Below are positions 47,747 through 59,231 of a DNA stretch of 64,000 nucleotides, one piece after another. Origin of the DNA: Cladopsammia gracilis (Eukaryota; Cnidaria; Anthozoa; Scleractinia; Dendrophylliidae); assembly GCA_022457155.1 (NCBI GenBank), contig JAJGOT010000502.1, positions 124,001 through 188,000 of the forward strand, written 5' to 3'. Both the position numbers and the translations under genes were made by a program. Numbering within the stretch: the stretch's first letter is position 1; each line of letters opens with the position of its first letter. A model generated the notes under the pieces. That model was not told the origin of the DNA, did no database searches, and was given only the letters and a program-made list of their open reading frames with translations.

Positions 47747-48161
47747 ATTTTTTAAGGAACAGCGAACATGAAAAGCAACTGAAACTGATGAGGCAAAAAA
47801 CAAGCGGTAAAATTATATGTTATCCTTATTTTCCCAAACTTGTGATATGTTCAGTAACTGACAATGCGCTAATAGCCTTCCAAATAGTTGTGTGGTGCGA
47901 CTAAGCGCTAAGGACCGGCGCTATTTGCCGGGCCAATGATATGGTCAATCGCGCCGCTAGTCGACCATGATCAAGATCGCCGAAAACTTTTCGTGAGCGA
48001 AAGTCGAGTGAGAAAAATCTATGGGGTTAGTTTCTCGAGAAACTGTGGTGCTGCGTCGGTGGGGGTGAAGCACAAGAATTTGGTTTTATCAACTGAGTCG
48101 ATAAGGTAAATTAGCCACCGTAAAAAGATTCTAGAAAGCTGACGTTTCGAGCGCTAGCCCT

Positions 48162-48277
48162 TGCCGTTGATCGATATTGATGTCAAGAAAAGCGACAGAG
48201 GTTTCAGAAATTTCCCAGGTGTATTTGTCTGAAACCTCTGTCGCTTTTCTTGACATCAATATTTCGATCAACGGCAA
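48162..48277. repeat. Inverted repeat at the 5' end of the Penelope-like tail
   Basis: Arms of about 47 bp (GATGTCAAGAAAAGCGACAG and its complement) around 19 bases. The right arm is coding sequence, so the left arm is an inverted copy of it, as produced by template switching during reverse transcription. Confidence 0.8.
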
Positions 48278-49171
48278 CAATTTATCCACAAGTGTGCACT
48301 ACAAACCTACAGATTCCCACAGTTATCTGTTACATTCATCCTCACATCCATCACACGTTAAAAACGCCATTCCGTATTCTCAATTTCTCAGACTTCGACG
48401 TCTTTGTAGTGATGACTCCGATTTTTCCAAAAAATCGGAAGAAATGTGCCAGTTTTTCAAAAAACGTGGGTACCCTGACTCTGTTGTTAATACGGGCCAA
48501 CAACGTGCACAACAGATCGACAGACAATCAGCACTACAAACATCACAGAAGGAAGAGAACGAGAGAATTCCATTCACCCTCACTTTCCACCCACACAATC
48601 ACACAGTCGAAAGGATCATTTTAAAAAATTTCAAATTGCTCCAAAACGACCCCGAAACTGGCAGAATTTTTTCACAACCCCCACTAATTTCATTCAAACT
48701 TGACAAAAACATAGGCAACTTTCTAGTTACGAGTACACTGAAATCTGACGATGAACCGGGAACTTTTAAATGCGCACGCACACGATGCAACACTTGTCCT
48801 TTCATTCACAACGCGGACAAAATAACGGGACCTAAACGATCTATTAAAATCACTGATCGTTTCACATTAATGTTATCTACTGCATAACATGTTCTTTTTG
48901 CAAAAAGATATACATTGACGAAACAGGGAGGAGACTGGGCGACCGTTTTCGAGAACATCTCCGAGACGTTGAAAAAAATGACAAAGACGCATCCAAACCA
49001 GTCGCGCGTCATTTCAATCTTGCTAAACATTTAAAACAACACATGACAATCTGTGGCGTTTCCCTAAACCAGGGTAACACAGAAAGCCGTAAAAACTTAG
49101 AACAAAAAATCATCTTTCGAATCGGCACTTTCAAACCCCACGGAATTAACAAACGCTTTTCATTCAACTAA
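48222..49171 (+). pseudogene. Penelope-like element C-terminal region with GIY-YIG endonuclease
   Basis: Begins within the reverse transcriptase thumb (SVAFLDINISI, then a FLRLRRLCSDD block and a QPPLISFK block), then a Cys-rich linker (CARTRCNTCPFI). After one frameshift between about 48858 and 48870 comes a GIY-YIG nuclease (ITCSFCKKIYIDETGRRLGD, with Asp in place of the usual Gly), to a TAA at 49169-49171. The catalytic part of the polymerase is missing. Apart from the frameshift both pieces are clean, so the insertion is fairly young. Confidence 0.85.
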
Positions 49172-49192
49172 TTTACATTGGATGTTGCTAAA

Positions 49193-49267
49193 ACGGGGAA
49201 TGGGGAATGGGGAATGGGGAATGGGGAATGGGGAATGGGGAATGGGGAATGGGGAATGGGGAATGGG
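49193..49267. repeat. Heptamer tandem repeat (GGGGAAT)n
   Basis: About ten units, matched by inverted CCCCATT units at about 51626-51668. It sits at the outer edge of the palindromic insertion. Confidence 0.85.
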
Positions 49268-49385
49268 AAATTGAAATGGGAAATTGAAAATGGGAAACTG
49301 ATTTTTTTTTAGATTGTTTATAATGCGGAATAATTTTTTTTTCAGCGGCGACTATCGATATCCACGCTTTTTTTAAAACGTTCTG

Positions 49386-50458
49386 CGCCAAAATAAAAGG
49401 AAAAGAATAAATTGATGATAACGGGAGAAGTGGCCCATTTCGAGGGGGTGGCTCCGAGGAACTCTCGTGAAAAAAAAAATATTAATTAATAAATAAATAA
49501 AAATAAACTTAACTTATAGCAGCAAAGTAACTCACCAGCGGTTAAAAGCTGCTAAAAGAAATTTTAACACCCGAAGTTAAGCTTATAATTACAAAAATAG
49601 CATTTGTTAGCGATTCTCGTACTCGACTCCGTATTCACTTCACTTTGGTGAAAACATTTTTTTTAGTTTATAGCTGTAGCACTGACCCCAGTTGTTCAAA
49701 GAGTGGATAGCGCTATCCACCGGATAAATCACTATCAAAACCCATTGCGCTATCCACCGGATAGTGATTTATCCGATGGATAGCGCTATCCACGTTTTGA
49801 ACAAATGTTCAAAGCAAAAATACTCCGTGACCGGCAGTCTATAAGTATTACCAATTTTAAGTCAATCTACTCATGTATTCGATTTATAGTACGCTATCCT
49901 TGTTTAGTCGGCTGAGACGTTTACGATTATAGTCGTCTATTTGTAGTGCGAATTTTTCTTTACGCTCGGCACCCTACTCAAATTTCTAAGTCTGATGATG
50001 TCAAAATTTGAGTAGAGTGCCGAGCGGTCAGAAAAATCCGCACTACAAATAGACGGTTATAATCGTAAACGTCTCAGCCGACTAAACAAGGATAGCGTAG
50101 TATAAATCGAATACATTGAGGAGATTGACTTGAAACAGAATGAATTTTTGAAAGAACGTTGAATGAACATCAGTGCTACAGCTATAAACTAAAAAAATGT
50201 TTGGGAAGTGACTTGTACGGAGTCGAGCGCGAGAATCGCTAACAAATGCTATTTTTATAATTATAAGCTTAACTTCGGGTGTTAAAATTTCTTTTAGCAG
50301 CTTTTAACCGCTGGCGAGTTACTTTGCTGATATAAGTTAAGTTTATTTTTATTTATTAATTAATTTTTTTTTTCACGAAAGTTCCTCGGAGCCACCCCCT
50401 CGAAATGGGCCACTTCTCCCGTTATCATCAATTTATTCTTTTCCTTTTATTTTGGCGC
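49386..50458. repeat. 1.07-kb imperfect palindrome
   Basis: The left arm, from GCGCCAAAATAAAAGGAAAA, pairs with the right arm ending in its complement, centred near 49993. The left arm is longer mainly because of a 113-bp MITE at 49692-49804. A third, partial copy of the outer part lies at 51395-51690. Confidence 0.8.
49692..49804. mobile_element. 113-bp palindromic MITE
   Basis: Termini TTGTTCAAA / TTTGAACAA with GTGGATAGCGCTATCCACCG in both arms. Present only in the left arm of the large palindrome, so it inserted after the palindrome formed. Confidence 0.75.
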
Positions 50459-51394
50459 CAAATTTCTTGCCTACCGGTAGGTAAGAAATTTGGCCGCGCG
50501 ATACAAACGTATGTCAAATTTGCCGACTTTGCGGAGCTATATCTCCATTATTTTACAAGATATCGCTTTTAAACTCGGCCACTTTACTAATTTTGAGATG
50601 CTTTTCCCAGCAGTGTCGATGGATTTTTGCTATCACGCCCATATAAAATTTGGGAAAAACCGTGATAAGGCCTATAGTATTAACAGGGAGAAATTTGTCT
50701 TGTTTTTCACTGAGTAGAGTTTCCCAAGCATCTCCGGACTTTGTAAACTAACCTGGTTTCCGCGAATTTCTGTTTCTTTTTACTCATAAACTTACCCATT
50801 TTCTGAGAATTTGTTGGCGTGTAAAAGTTTATAATTTCACAAGTAAACATTCGATCTACGCATTTCAGTGAAAGGCACTGGAGCATGACACTTGCATTTC
50901 CACGCGACCACAAAAGAAAAAAAGACTGCGAAATGAAATCATATCAGATGCTAAGCTTCACTGCCAGTTTACACGATATCAGTGAATCTGCTTCATCTGT
51001 GGAAAATAGGTAGTAAACACAAATCTGAATCCACCAAAAACCAAAATTCTAACAGTGAAAAACTGATAAACTATGAACGCAGAATTCGGAAATTTCAGCC
51101 AGCTTGGGAAAAAAGAACCCCCTGGGTTGAATTTAACGAGGAGAACGAAATGTTCTGCGTTGTATAACGCAAATACCCGACGGTGGCCGATATCATAAAG
51201 TTGTTATTTAAAAATAAACACAAAAAATCTAGTAGGTTATAAAATTTGTTTTACCGCTACATTTTTAATTTATTCTTTTTTAATTGATTCATTCTTTGAA
51301 CGAGCGAATTTCACTTTCCGACAACCAAAATGTGAGTGGCACTTGTCCAGTCCAATGGACAAGTGGAAAGAAAAAAAGTTTTTTGCCTAGATAA
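50459..51394. other. No gene seen
   Basis: AT-rich sequence with short open frames (50490-50717, 50982-51167) lacking domains. It separates the palindrome from its third partial arm. Confidence 0.35.
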
Positions 51395-51775
51395 GTTAAG
51401 TTTATTTTTATTTCTTTCTTTCTTTCTTTATTTTTTTTTTCACGAAAGTTCCTCGGATCCCATTATCATCAATTTATTCCTTTTCTTTTATTTTGAAGCA
51501 GAACGTTTCAAAAAAAAAGCGTGGATATCGATAATCGCCGCTGAAAAAAAATTATTCCGCATTATAAACAATTAATCTAAAAAAAATTCAATTTCCCATT
51601 TTCAATTTCCCATTTCAATTTCCCATTCCCCATTCCCCATTCCCCATTCCCCATTCCCCATTCCCAATTTTAGTAACATCCAATTTACATTTGTTTTTCA
51701 CGTCACCAAATTTCCACCAATAGCGGAGCTCTACCCACTATATAAAACCACACACTACCCACAATCCCTTGATTC

Positions 51776-51809
51776 GCTCCGACGAAGGGCTAGCGCTCGA
51801 AACGTCAGC
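51776..51809 (+). ncRNA. Hammerhead ribozyme-like motif in the Penelope terminal repeat
   Basis: GCT (51776-51778), then CCGACGA (51779-51785, one change from CUGANGA at the U), a short GGGC/GCTC stem, GAAA (51799-51802), C, GTC and AGC pairing back to GCT. Same layout as 29179-29217. The core change probably reduces or abolishes cleavage. Confidence 0.5.
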
Positions 51810-52057
51810 TTTCTAGAATCTTTTTACGGTGGCTAATTTACCTTATCGACTCAGTCGATAAAACCAAATTCGAGAAAAAATCTATCTTATTGGTACCTTT
51901 TTTCCAGGGACTTAATTTTCGCAATTTTCTAAAGTAAGCAAAAATAACGGTGCGAAATATAATACCCTTTTACGAAACCCTTTTGTTAACTGTTTACATG
52001 ATTGTAACGTATCATTTGTCCTTGTTCTGGGGTAAAGCTCCCGTGGTCTTCCGTGTT

Positions 52058-52211
52058 CACGGAAACATCATTTTTGCCACGGCAAACTCATTTTAGTCAC
52101 GGCAAAATCATTTTCACTTACGGCAAATTAATTTTAGTCACGAAAAAAATTATTCGCCACGGCAAAATCATTTTGACTCACGGCAAGATCGAGTTGAGTG
52201 ATGGCAAGCTT
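52058..52211 (+). repeat. 21-bp tandem repeat, open in frame
   Basis: About seven degenerate units of CACGGCAAAATCATTTT plus three or four bases. The period keeps one frame open and yields a repeated HGKII-type heptapeptide. Probably a minisatellite rather than a gene. Confidence 0.6.
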
Positions 52212-52373
52212 TACAAGGAAGCCCACAAGGTGCTATGGAGGCTAATTCAACATGGCGAAGAGCTGAAACGATGTTAGCCTGCGTAGCTAGTGGTTTTTTT
52301 GTTGGCGCGCGCGATAAGCCGCGAATCACCCAAAAATAAGCCAGGGCTTATTTTCGGAGGTTTACGGTACTTC

Positions 52374-52639
52374 AATTTACAAGCAGAGAATTAATTCCCA
52401 AAACAGCGAGTATATTTAGTATCCGAGTAAATCGTATTCGTAAAAAAGAAGTCCCAAAAGAACACAAAAAGAAATTTAAATGGAATTTTACCCGGCTAAA
52501 CTTTGTATACAAATCATTCGACAAATACCCTGTTAGGATGGTCCCCTTCGATAGAAAAGATCGGGAAGAAGTTTGCGTTTTTCTAGAAAGATCGAAAGCG
52601 ACTCTGCTAGGAGTATTCAGTGGCAAGAAAATAATATGA
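52374..52639 (+). CDS. Unassigned open frame, possible last exon
   Basis: Open for about 88 codons to TGA at 52637-52639, basic and aromatic-rich (FKWNFTRLNFVYKSFDKYPV). The last 45 codons are duplicated at 41741, where the frame is also open and differences are mostly substitutions (VFSGKKII versus VFSGNKII at the end), as expected for coding sequence. A possible acceptor CAAGCAG lies at 52380-52386. No family recognised. Confidence 0.33.
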
Positions 52640-53420
52640 AACAAAACCATGCATATCATCACAGTTTATACAGAGAAAGTCTTAATTCTGGTAGTCTAGT
52701 GTGAAACCACTTCATGCATGTAAGACTTCATGCCATTCAACTTGAACATTTACACCGAAAATCCTCGAACTACCCCACCTTAGTTTATCTGCTGATCTCT
52801 GCTTTCACCGTACGAATCAGTCCATGTGAGGTTTCCTCACATGGACTGAAAAAAACTAACGTTTTTACACAATATTTTGACTGCGCGACGACTATATCCT
52901 ATTTTTTCCGACGTAAGGAAGCCAAAGGAATATAGAAGTAAGCGCGCAGGATTGAAAAATTTGGTAAAAACTAATTATATTTCGCCTGCGTTCTTTGAAT
53001 ACGCTGAGATGTTCCCTAATCAAGCCACGAGCCTCCCTGCTTACATATCATCTGAATGCATGCTTAGGCATTAAATTTTGCTAAGTACAAACCAAAAGTC
53101 AATTATTGAGTTCGCAACTAACCTTTTGTAGTGAGCGGAGCGTCCGGTTAGGTTCGATACATTCGCGCCAAGCCTTTCTTCGTCTCTCTGTTCAGGCCGT
53201 CACAAAAACAACACCTGAGAAATAACGGCTGGTTCCATTTCATCTGCTTTTTCATAACTTTAGTTTTGGTTTTCAGTTACCAACACTTTTTTAATGCATT
53301 CTTTATCAACTCAAGCATCACGTTTCATTGCGACTGATAACATCCCGATTGGTCGTATAGGTAATTGACTTTTTCGCATCCTCTTTTAAATTCAAAGTTA
53401 TTTGCTTTCAATATACATGG
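52506..53420 (+). repeat. Dispersed duplication D, copy 2
   Basis: Direct paralogue of 41741-43370 plus 43856-43910. It lacks the 820-bp piece and repeat R present in copy 1. Confidence 0.75.
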
Positions 53421-53476
53421 TTCAATAAGCTTAATTTATGTAGATAAACTATGGCGGGCCATCGCGGTCAAAAGTA

Positions 53477-53581
53477 GATATCATGATATCACTGCTTGAT
53501 ATCATGATATCTGCTTATATCTGCTTATTATATCATGATAGATATAATGATATCACAATAACATGATATCATGATATCACT
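53477..53581. repeat. GATATCATGATATC simple palindromic repeat
   Basis: Several copies of GATATCATGATATC and TATCATGATA in 105 bases. Can form cruciforms; no coding content. Confidence 0.7.
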
Positions 53582-53649
53582 ACGATAAGATCTCGCTTTT
53601 CTACATTAATCTCTAAAACCATTTCGCAGATGTCGCGTTGTCATTTTTT

Positions 53650-55256
53650 ATCTCGTTAATGCGCATGCGCATTAAACGAGATTTCGGAATCAGTCACGAA
53701 AAAAGGGACAAAAGTTGTTAACAAAATTTTGTGGACTTTTGTCCGGGGGGGGGGGGGTTCTTCCTTCTTCTTTATAGAAGCTATATTAGGGCATTGAAGA
53801 TATGGTTGGTTAAACCGGTTAGGATTTCAAGAAGGGCGTCACATACTGCACCTAAAATTTTTGGGGAGCCTCCCGGACCTATTGTTAATTTCCCTAGGGT
53901 ATTGGGATGTCAGAACTTGTCATGAACTGGTCATATCTCACATTACGTTACCGCAAAGGCATTAAGTTCTTCTTAAGTTTCGATATCTCACGTTACCTAT
54001 CAGCTTCAATCATTTGTCGTAAAGCCATTAAAGCTGCTTTAGAAGGGTAAAAATAGGTCAAATGCGTTTTTTGGCAAACGCAGTTTGAGAATTTCACGGT
54101 GTATTTTTACGAATGGCGACGTTTTAAGAAAGTTAAATGGGACGGGAAAGTTTGTGTTTTAATATGAGCGATATGGCAGAGCAAAATAGCATGAAATTTG
54201 CGTTTGTTCTATTTTTGAAACATTGCTATTACGGTTTGATTATGCAATAGTATGGGAAAGACGTCATAGTTTTGTTGATTTAGCTACCGTGTACAAGAAA
54301 ATTTTGCGGATTGTCCGACTGAATTTGTTTTGCGGGAGGAAATTTTTGCGGGTCGCGGAGACAGCTAAAATTTCTGGTTCTATTTGTAATTCTTCGACAA
54401 CCACAAAGTGATTACAGTGGCAGTAAAGCTCACTGTCGTTGCAGATAAAAATTAAACTGATCACAGTACGCGGGTGGCGGCTTAGAATTTTAAACATGAA
54501 CGCTTATCAGCATAAGTGGAAAAGCGTTATTTTCTGAATTATTCTAGAGCTCTCACGCAAGTATGAACCTACCTGCCATGATCTATCAAGAAACGAAACA
54601 TAATTATTATCAATTCGCTGTTCTGACTCAAATGAGTTCAAATTTTATATTCAAGTTCCGATGAATATCATTGCATTCTCAAATGCTTGTTCATTTGGCT
54701 CGGATGGTTTTATGCCGGTGGATTTTCAAGATCAGTTGCTTATACGCGCCACACTGTGAAAGAAATTTTCGGGAAAGTTTAAAATTTTACAAGATTTTGG
54801 TCTATTCTCTTGCCAAATAATGCCATTTCAATGTAATCGATTTTTGTTACAGTTAGCGTAAACTTCGAATTCTACGAAAGGTTCGAATTTAATCAATTTT
54901 TGCATAGCCGGAATTCAACTGGATAAAAATGTACGACGATAAGTCGTGCACTTGTAATAAGCTGAGCGTGCAAGGCCTAGCCGTGTGGTTTTAACGCAAT
55001 GAGAAGTTCGTAGACAATATAATAATTAAGGCCTTTAAAAATCAGTTGAAATCATTAATTCAAATGGATGGACTCAATACCTATTTAGTTTACTCTTAAT
55101 TCAAAAGATAAATAGTATTGAAATATTTATGAAGGAATTTAACCGTTGCAACCCTTAAAACTGTACTTATCTATATCCTTGGTACACTGTATTAAATTTT
55201 TCTTAATAGGTTTTTGGAAGACTTACCTTCTACTTGCAGCTGAAAAAGCTAGGCTA
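53650..55256 (+). repeat. Dispersed repeat C, copy 2
   Basis: Reverse complement of 33175-34500, with a G-run at about 53745-53757 and an extra 250-bp piece (54213-54464) precisely absent from copy 1, where GTTTGTTCTAGTACGCGGG is continuous when read inverted. Confidence 0.8.
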
Positions 55257-55280
55257 CATTCCGGGGGCTTATAAAGTTCG

Positions 55281-55517
55281 CTAGAAAATTGAGGTTGCGG
55301 TGATGGTTTTATCAAGATTATCGCCATCGCCCTTGCTACTTGGTTCGAACAGGTCACTGCTGGCTATTTCAGAACTGACAGGATTCGCGGTCTCATCTGT
55401 TTCGTAAGGGTCACTTGTGACAGGACTGTTTACTACATAAGACATTGTAAGAACCCGTTTCGATTTTTCAACAATTTCATCTAAAATTGTATCGCTTGAA
55501 ATCCCCATTGTTGCCAT
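55281..55517 (-). CDS. Unassigned small acidic protein or exon
   Basis: A 78-codon frame starting MATMGISSDTILDEIVEKSK, Ser/Thr/Asp-rich and acidic, with no signal peptide or membrane segment. It lies just outside repeat C. No splice sites or family could be confirmed; it may be a terminal exon or chance. Confidence 0.28.
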   Translation of the reverse strand: MATMGISSDTILDEIVEKSKRVLTMSYVVNSPVTSDPYETDETANPVSSEIASSDLFEPSSKGDGDNLDKTITATSIF

Positions 55518-57510
55518 AAATATATATACAAGTCAACCTCTAGCTCTGTGGTCGTTGCAGCGTCTAGAAATCCGCAGCCAAGAGCACAGATACAACAGTC
55601 CACAACACCCGTGACTACCGAAAACAATTCGTGATCGCGGCACACATGAAACATATGTCAATCAACTTTTTTGATGTTTCAGAATGATGCACTTATACAA
55701 GCACGCAAAAACGTGCAAATCTATTTCAGTAGATAGAAGACAGAACGTTCATTAAACAGATTACAGAATCGTTGAGGCTACAAGAAGAAAATCATGCGTC
55801 GGACGACCGGTCCTCGTGCCGATATCAAGTGGCATTTTGTTACGGAAAGTGAAAAGGTTAGAACCTTTAAAAGATCAGGGCCACGGCTGCAATCATCCGA
55901 AGTACAGGAATACGGATAAAGTTTGAGAAGGTAATCTGATCCGCTGTATTTTATTTTAAAAGTGCATGCAATGTGCGAAAATAGTGCCTTACATCAAGTT
56001 TTTCTGTTTATATATTGATTATATATTGGTAAGGTTGCTACCTTCGAAAAATTCGGGAAAGGCTATGGGTATGGAACTGACAAAAGACTCCTAATCTGGT
56101 GGGCTCCGATTTATTTGTATGGCATCTGTAAGGCAACCGTGTATAGTATGGAAATCAACCCACATTCAGTTTATCTCAAAAGGGAAGTTCAACGTGCATT
56201 TCAATTTTTCCTTTTCGGAATCTTTGGAAAAAGGAAATAGTTCCATGAACAAACACACGTATGCAGACCGAATTAAGAAGTGTCGGAAGCGTCTTATCTT
56301 TTCTTCTGACATCGATTCTGACATGCCAGTACAAAAGAGATAATTGATTGGGCTGGCTTGTCGCCAAGCCTGCCCAATATATAAAATGGACGCTGTTTCG
56401 TAGTCACTTATTGACACGCCGGGGGGTCCGCCATATGAAAATGACGGGGTGTCCTTTTAGAATTTCGTTAGATGGGCATGGTTGAAAAGAAGTTTTATCG
56501 TTAAGAGCAACTAATTGTAAATTTTATGTGGAAGTCTCCCCCCCCCCCCCGGATTTTGGAGATTTGAGAGTAAATAAGGTAATATGTGGTGTAGGAGAAG
56601 TAAATTCGGATGTGCGTAGGCTAATAAATTGATTAAAAGGTTGTTTGTGTAAAGGGTATTCGTTTATAGCGGTGTGGGAGGAAAGCGTGAAGGGTGAATT
56701 GTCTTGTGAGCTTTTAAAGGGGTTTTAAAAGACACTGGCCTATTTCTAGTAGCTGGTATTAATAGTTAAAAAGGGTGAAACCGGTTCGAAAAATTATAGC
56801 CTGAATGACATAGCGAGAATCCGGCCTGAAGTGATTTTTACGGCCTACATTGAACGAGACAAAGTACGTCTAAAACGAGCCATTATTTTCGGTCTTGTCT
56901 CGGCGATAATCTAGCCTGCATAACAGGCGTTATTGGGTTTTGGGCGCGAGCGCGTAGCGCGAGAACAAAAAGGTCTCGATTCTGCAGAGAAGAGAGTTTC
57001 TACACTAGATAGAGCAGCCTAAATTAGTGGAAAACTTTCTGCTTTGTAGTACATGCAGAATTTGGGAAAGTATTCCCTCAATTTTGTTGGATCATATTGA
57101 TCATTTGCAATCTGATATTTCAACGAATTATGCTGATGGGGCCGTTTCCAATAAAATCAGAAAACGGCAAACACGATCCTTACGGCAAGGCGATGAAGGA
57201 GTAAATAAAAGAATAAAACAAAATGTATATATATATATTAAAACGAATTTGCCCAATATTTCGGTTTGAACGGTTTAATCCGATCATCGGACCTCCAATC
57301 TATTAGCCCTTCAGCGATAAGAAAACATTTCATGACTTGTGCCCAGAAGCAAAGAGAAAAGTTTTTTTTTGTATTCTTATATGACTAAGATGTTTGCATC
57401 GCTAGCTTGAAAAGAGATGTGTAAATAGGTTCCAAATGATCTGTATTATCCCAAATTAACTGCCGTGTACCCAAATTTTAACTTTATACTAATTAGCAGT
57501 AGCTAAACAA
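55518..57510. other. No assigned gene; one TAGCCTGC repeat
   Basis: TAGCCTGCATAACAGGCG at about 56912 is related to the hairpin element at 17917-18000. Short open frames at 56119-56343 and 57027-57269 have no recognisable domain. A C-run lies at about 56540-56551. Confidence 0.4.
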
Positions 57511-57964
57511 ACCCGGGGGGGGGGGGGGTGTTCTCCCAAATATAAGCTATACGGGTATGTGCCGCTGGATGGGGTCGAATTTTTGACCTTCTAGGTCTGA
57601 GATGGGGTCTTAGTTTTGCCCACTAAGTCTGAGATGGGGTATACTTTTCCGTTCAATTTTCGAATTAAGTGTTTTGTCATTTTTTTCCGGTACATTTTTC
57701 ATCTGGAACCGTGCCTGTAGAGGTCGATTCAATGAGCGTCTATGGGTTTGACGCCTAATTCTGTAAATTTGTGTAAACAAACTCCTTTTTGTATAAAGAG
57801 CCTTTTACCAAATTTAACTGTTTGGTCTGAGATGGGGTAGCGAAAATAGAAATTTTAGGTCTGAGATGGGGTAGAGGTTCTTAGGTCCCAACGAAACACC
57901 CCCACCTAAAACATTGCGGAGTACCCCCCTCCCCTTCCTCCTCCCCTTCCCCCTCCCCCCGGGT
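57511..57964. mobile_element. Poly-G-ended element with GGTCTGAGATGGGGT repeats
   Basis: Termini ACCCGGGGG / CCCCCGGGT, flanked by TAAACAA at 57504-57510 and 57965-57971. Inside are about four copies of a unit containing TCTGAGATGGGGT. Related to 22831-23140 by shared ends and ACGGGTATGTGCCGC. Confidence 0.8.
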
Positions 57965-57971
57965 TAAACAA

Positions 57972-59074
57972 CCGTATTTATATTACCTAACAATTAATTA
58001 CAATTATATAAGCAAACGCCAACGTCCGATACCGGATGAATATTTTTTAGATAAATCTTAAACTTAAAGGGAGACTACTTTGAAAAAGCCCGCAAGGGTT
58101 TCTTTAGTCTTCCTCCCAATTTTCATTTAATTATTAAAAATCTACCTTTATACATTTATTATTATGGGAATAAACTGTTACTGTGCCGTTTATCGACACG
58201 CGTTCATACAAGCAAAGCAGAACAAAAGGTCCTGAAGATGATGACGCGAATTTCTTTTTGAGCAAAAATCCTGTCTTTGAGTCTATTCTGAGGGATACTG
58301 ATTATATATTGTAAAGTTTGGAGAGTATATAGGCTGCAATTGGATAAATTAGAGAGCTGCTTACTTTCGAGTATTCGTCCAACGGGTATAAACTTTTCTA
58401 TTACTACCTGCGGCCGCATAAACAGCATTAATAAACGCATCCTTTCAGTAGAGCCGCAATGGACAGATTATCATTTCTTTTCACCATCATTGAAACCTGC
58501 CTTTTTTGGCCATGGACCACTTTACCGCTTGGTTCTATATGCTTCGTTTCTAACGGCTCAGTAGCCTGCGTGGCAAGCGCTCGAAGGGGAAGGGGGAGAA
58601 TTGAGGCGCGCGAGAACGCGAAGGGCGCGCGAGGAAGGGGGGAAGAGGTTTTGGTGTGTCTTACCCTTGGTATGACTTGGAGTCTTATATCAATGCTTTT
58701 GTCCCAAACAAAACAAAACAAAACAAAAGAATCCTGGTCCATTTGGTGTAGATTCGTCTAAAACTATTTGTGCTCCTTATAGCCAAGGAAATAGTGTTTT
58801 TTGGTTCTAATGCGGGTAGTCAGTGTAAGCGATGAGTTTAACAGCTATATTGTATAAATTTAGTCGCATGATAACATGTGCGTCAGATCTTGTTGAAATT
58901 ACGAATTTTTGGTAATGAGTTGTATACTTATCTTTCTAATTTAACACAAAAAGAATGCCTTATGTTAACTGAAGTTCCTGATGTTGTTTGTACTGGGAGA
59001 GTTAACTTTCAATTTATTGGAGTATAGTGAAAGTTATTATGGAAATTACATTATTTAAATGACAGTATAATAGA
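57972..59074. other. No gene seen
   Basis: GTAGCCTGCGTGGCAAGCGC at about 58560 belongs to the TAGCCTGC repeat group and leads into CG-rich sequence. (AAAAC)n lies near 58690-58715. Overlapping open frames on both strands at 58428-58761 are not convincing. Confidence 0.4.
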
Positions 59075-59231
59075 CAGGGGCGTAGCTACCTGTACGCACG
59101 TACGCACGAGCGTACCTGAAAAAGTCGAATTCAAAAAAGAAAGATTTGGGACTTGAGGGTGGGGGGAGGAGGTAGGGGGAGTGTTTGAAAACAGTGATTG
59201 TGCGTCTGAAAAAGTCCTGGCTACGCCCCTG
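59075..59231. mobile_element. 157-bp MITE, hAT-like termini
   Basis: Inverted termini CAGGGGCGTAGC at both ends. This type of terminus is common in hAT elements, but an 8-bp target duplication is not clear in the flanks. Confidence 0.6.

Larger units (their letters stand above)
48077..51870. mobile_element. Penelope-like element with inverted terminal copies and internal palindrome
   Basis: 48077-48162 is repeated inverted at 51785-51870 (about 86 bp, one difference), containing TCTAGAAAGCTGACGTTTCG. Between them lie the element's coding tail (48222-49171) and about 2.5 kb of palindromic insertion. The inverted end copies fit the partial-LTR arrangement seen in Penelope-like elements. Confidence 0.7.

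Noticed and set aside
49193..49267. (GGGGAAT)n as interstitial telomeric DNA
   Set aside because: The unit differs from the TTAGGG telomere repeat of cnidarians, and it pairs with an inverted array at the other end of a mobile insertion.
49188..49391. Frame with repeated PIPHSPF peptide
   Set aside because: A direct translation of the heptamer array, not a gene.
58428..58761. Overlapping open frames on both strands
   Set aside because: Low-complexity CG-rich repeat of the TAGCCTGC group; no codon bias or splice context.
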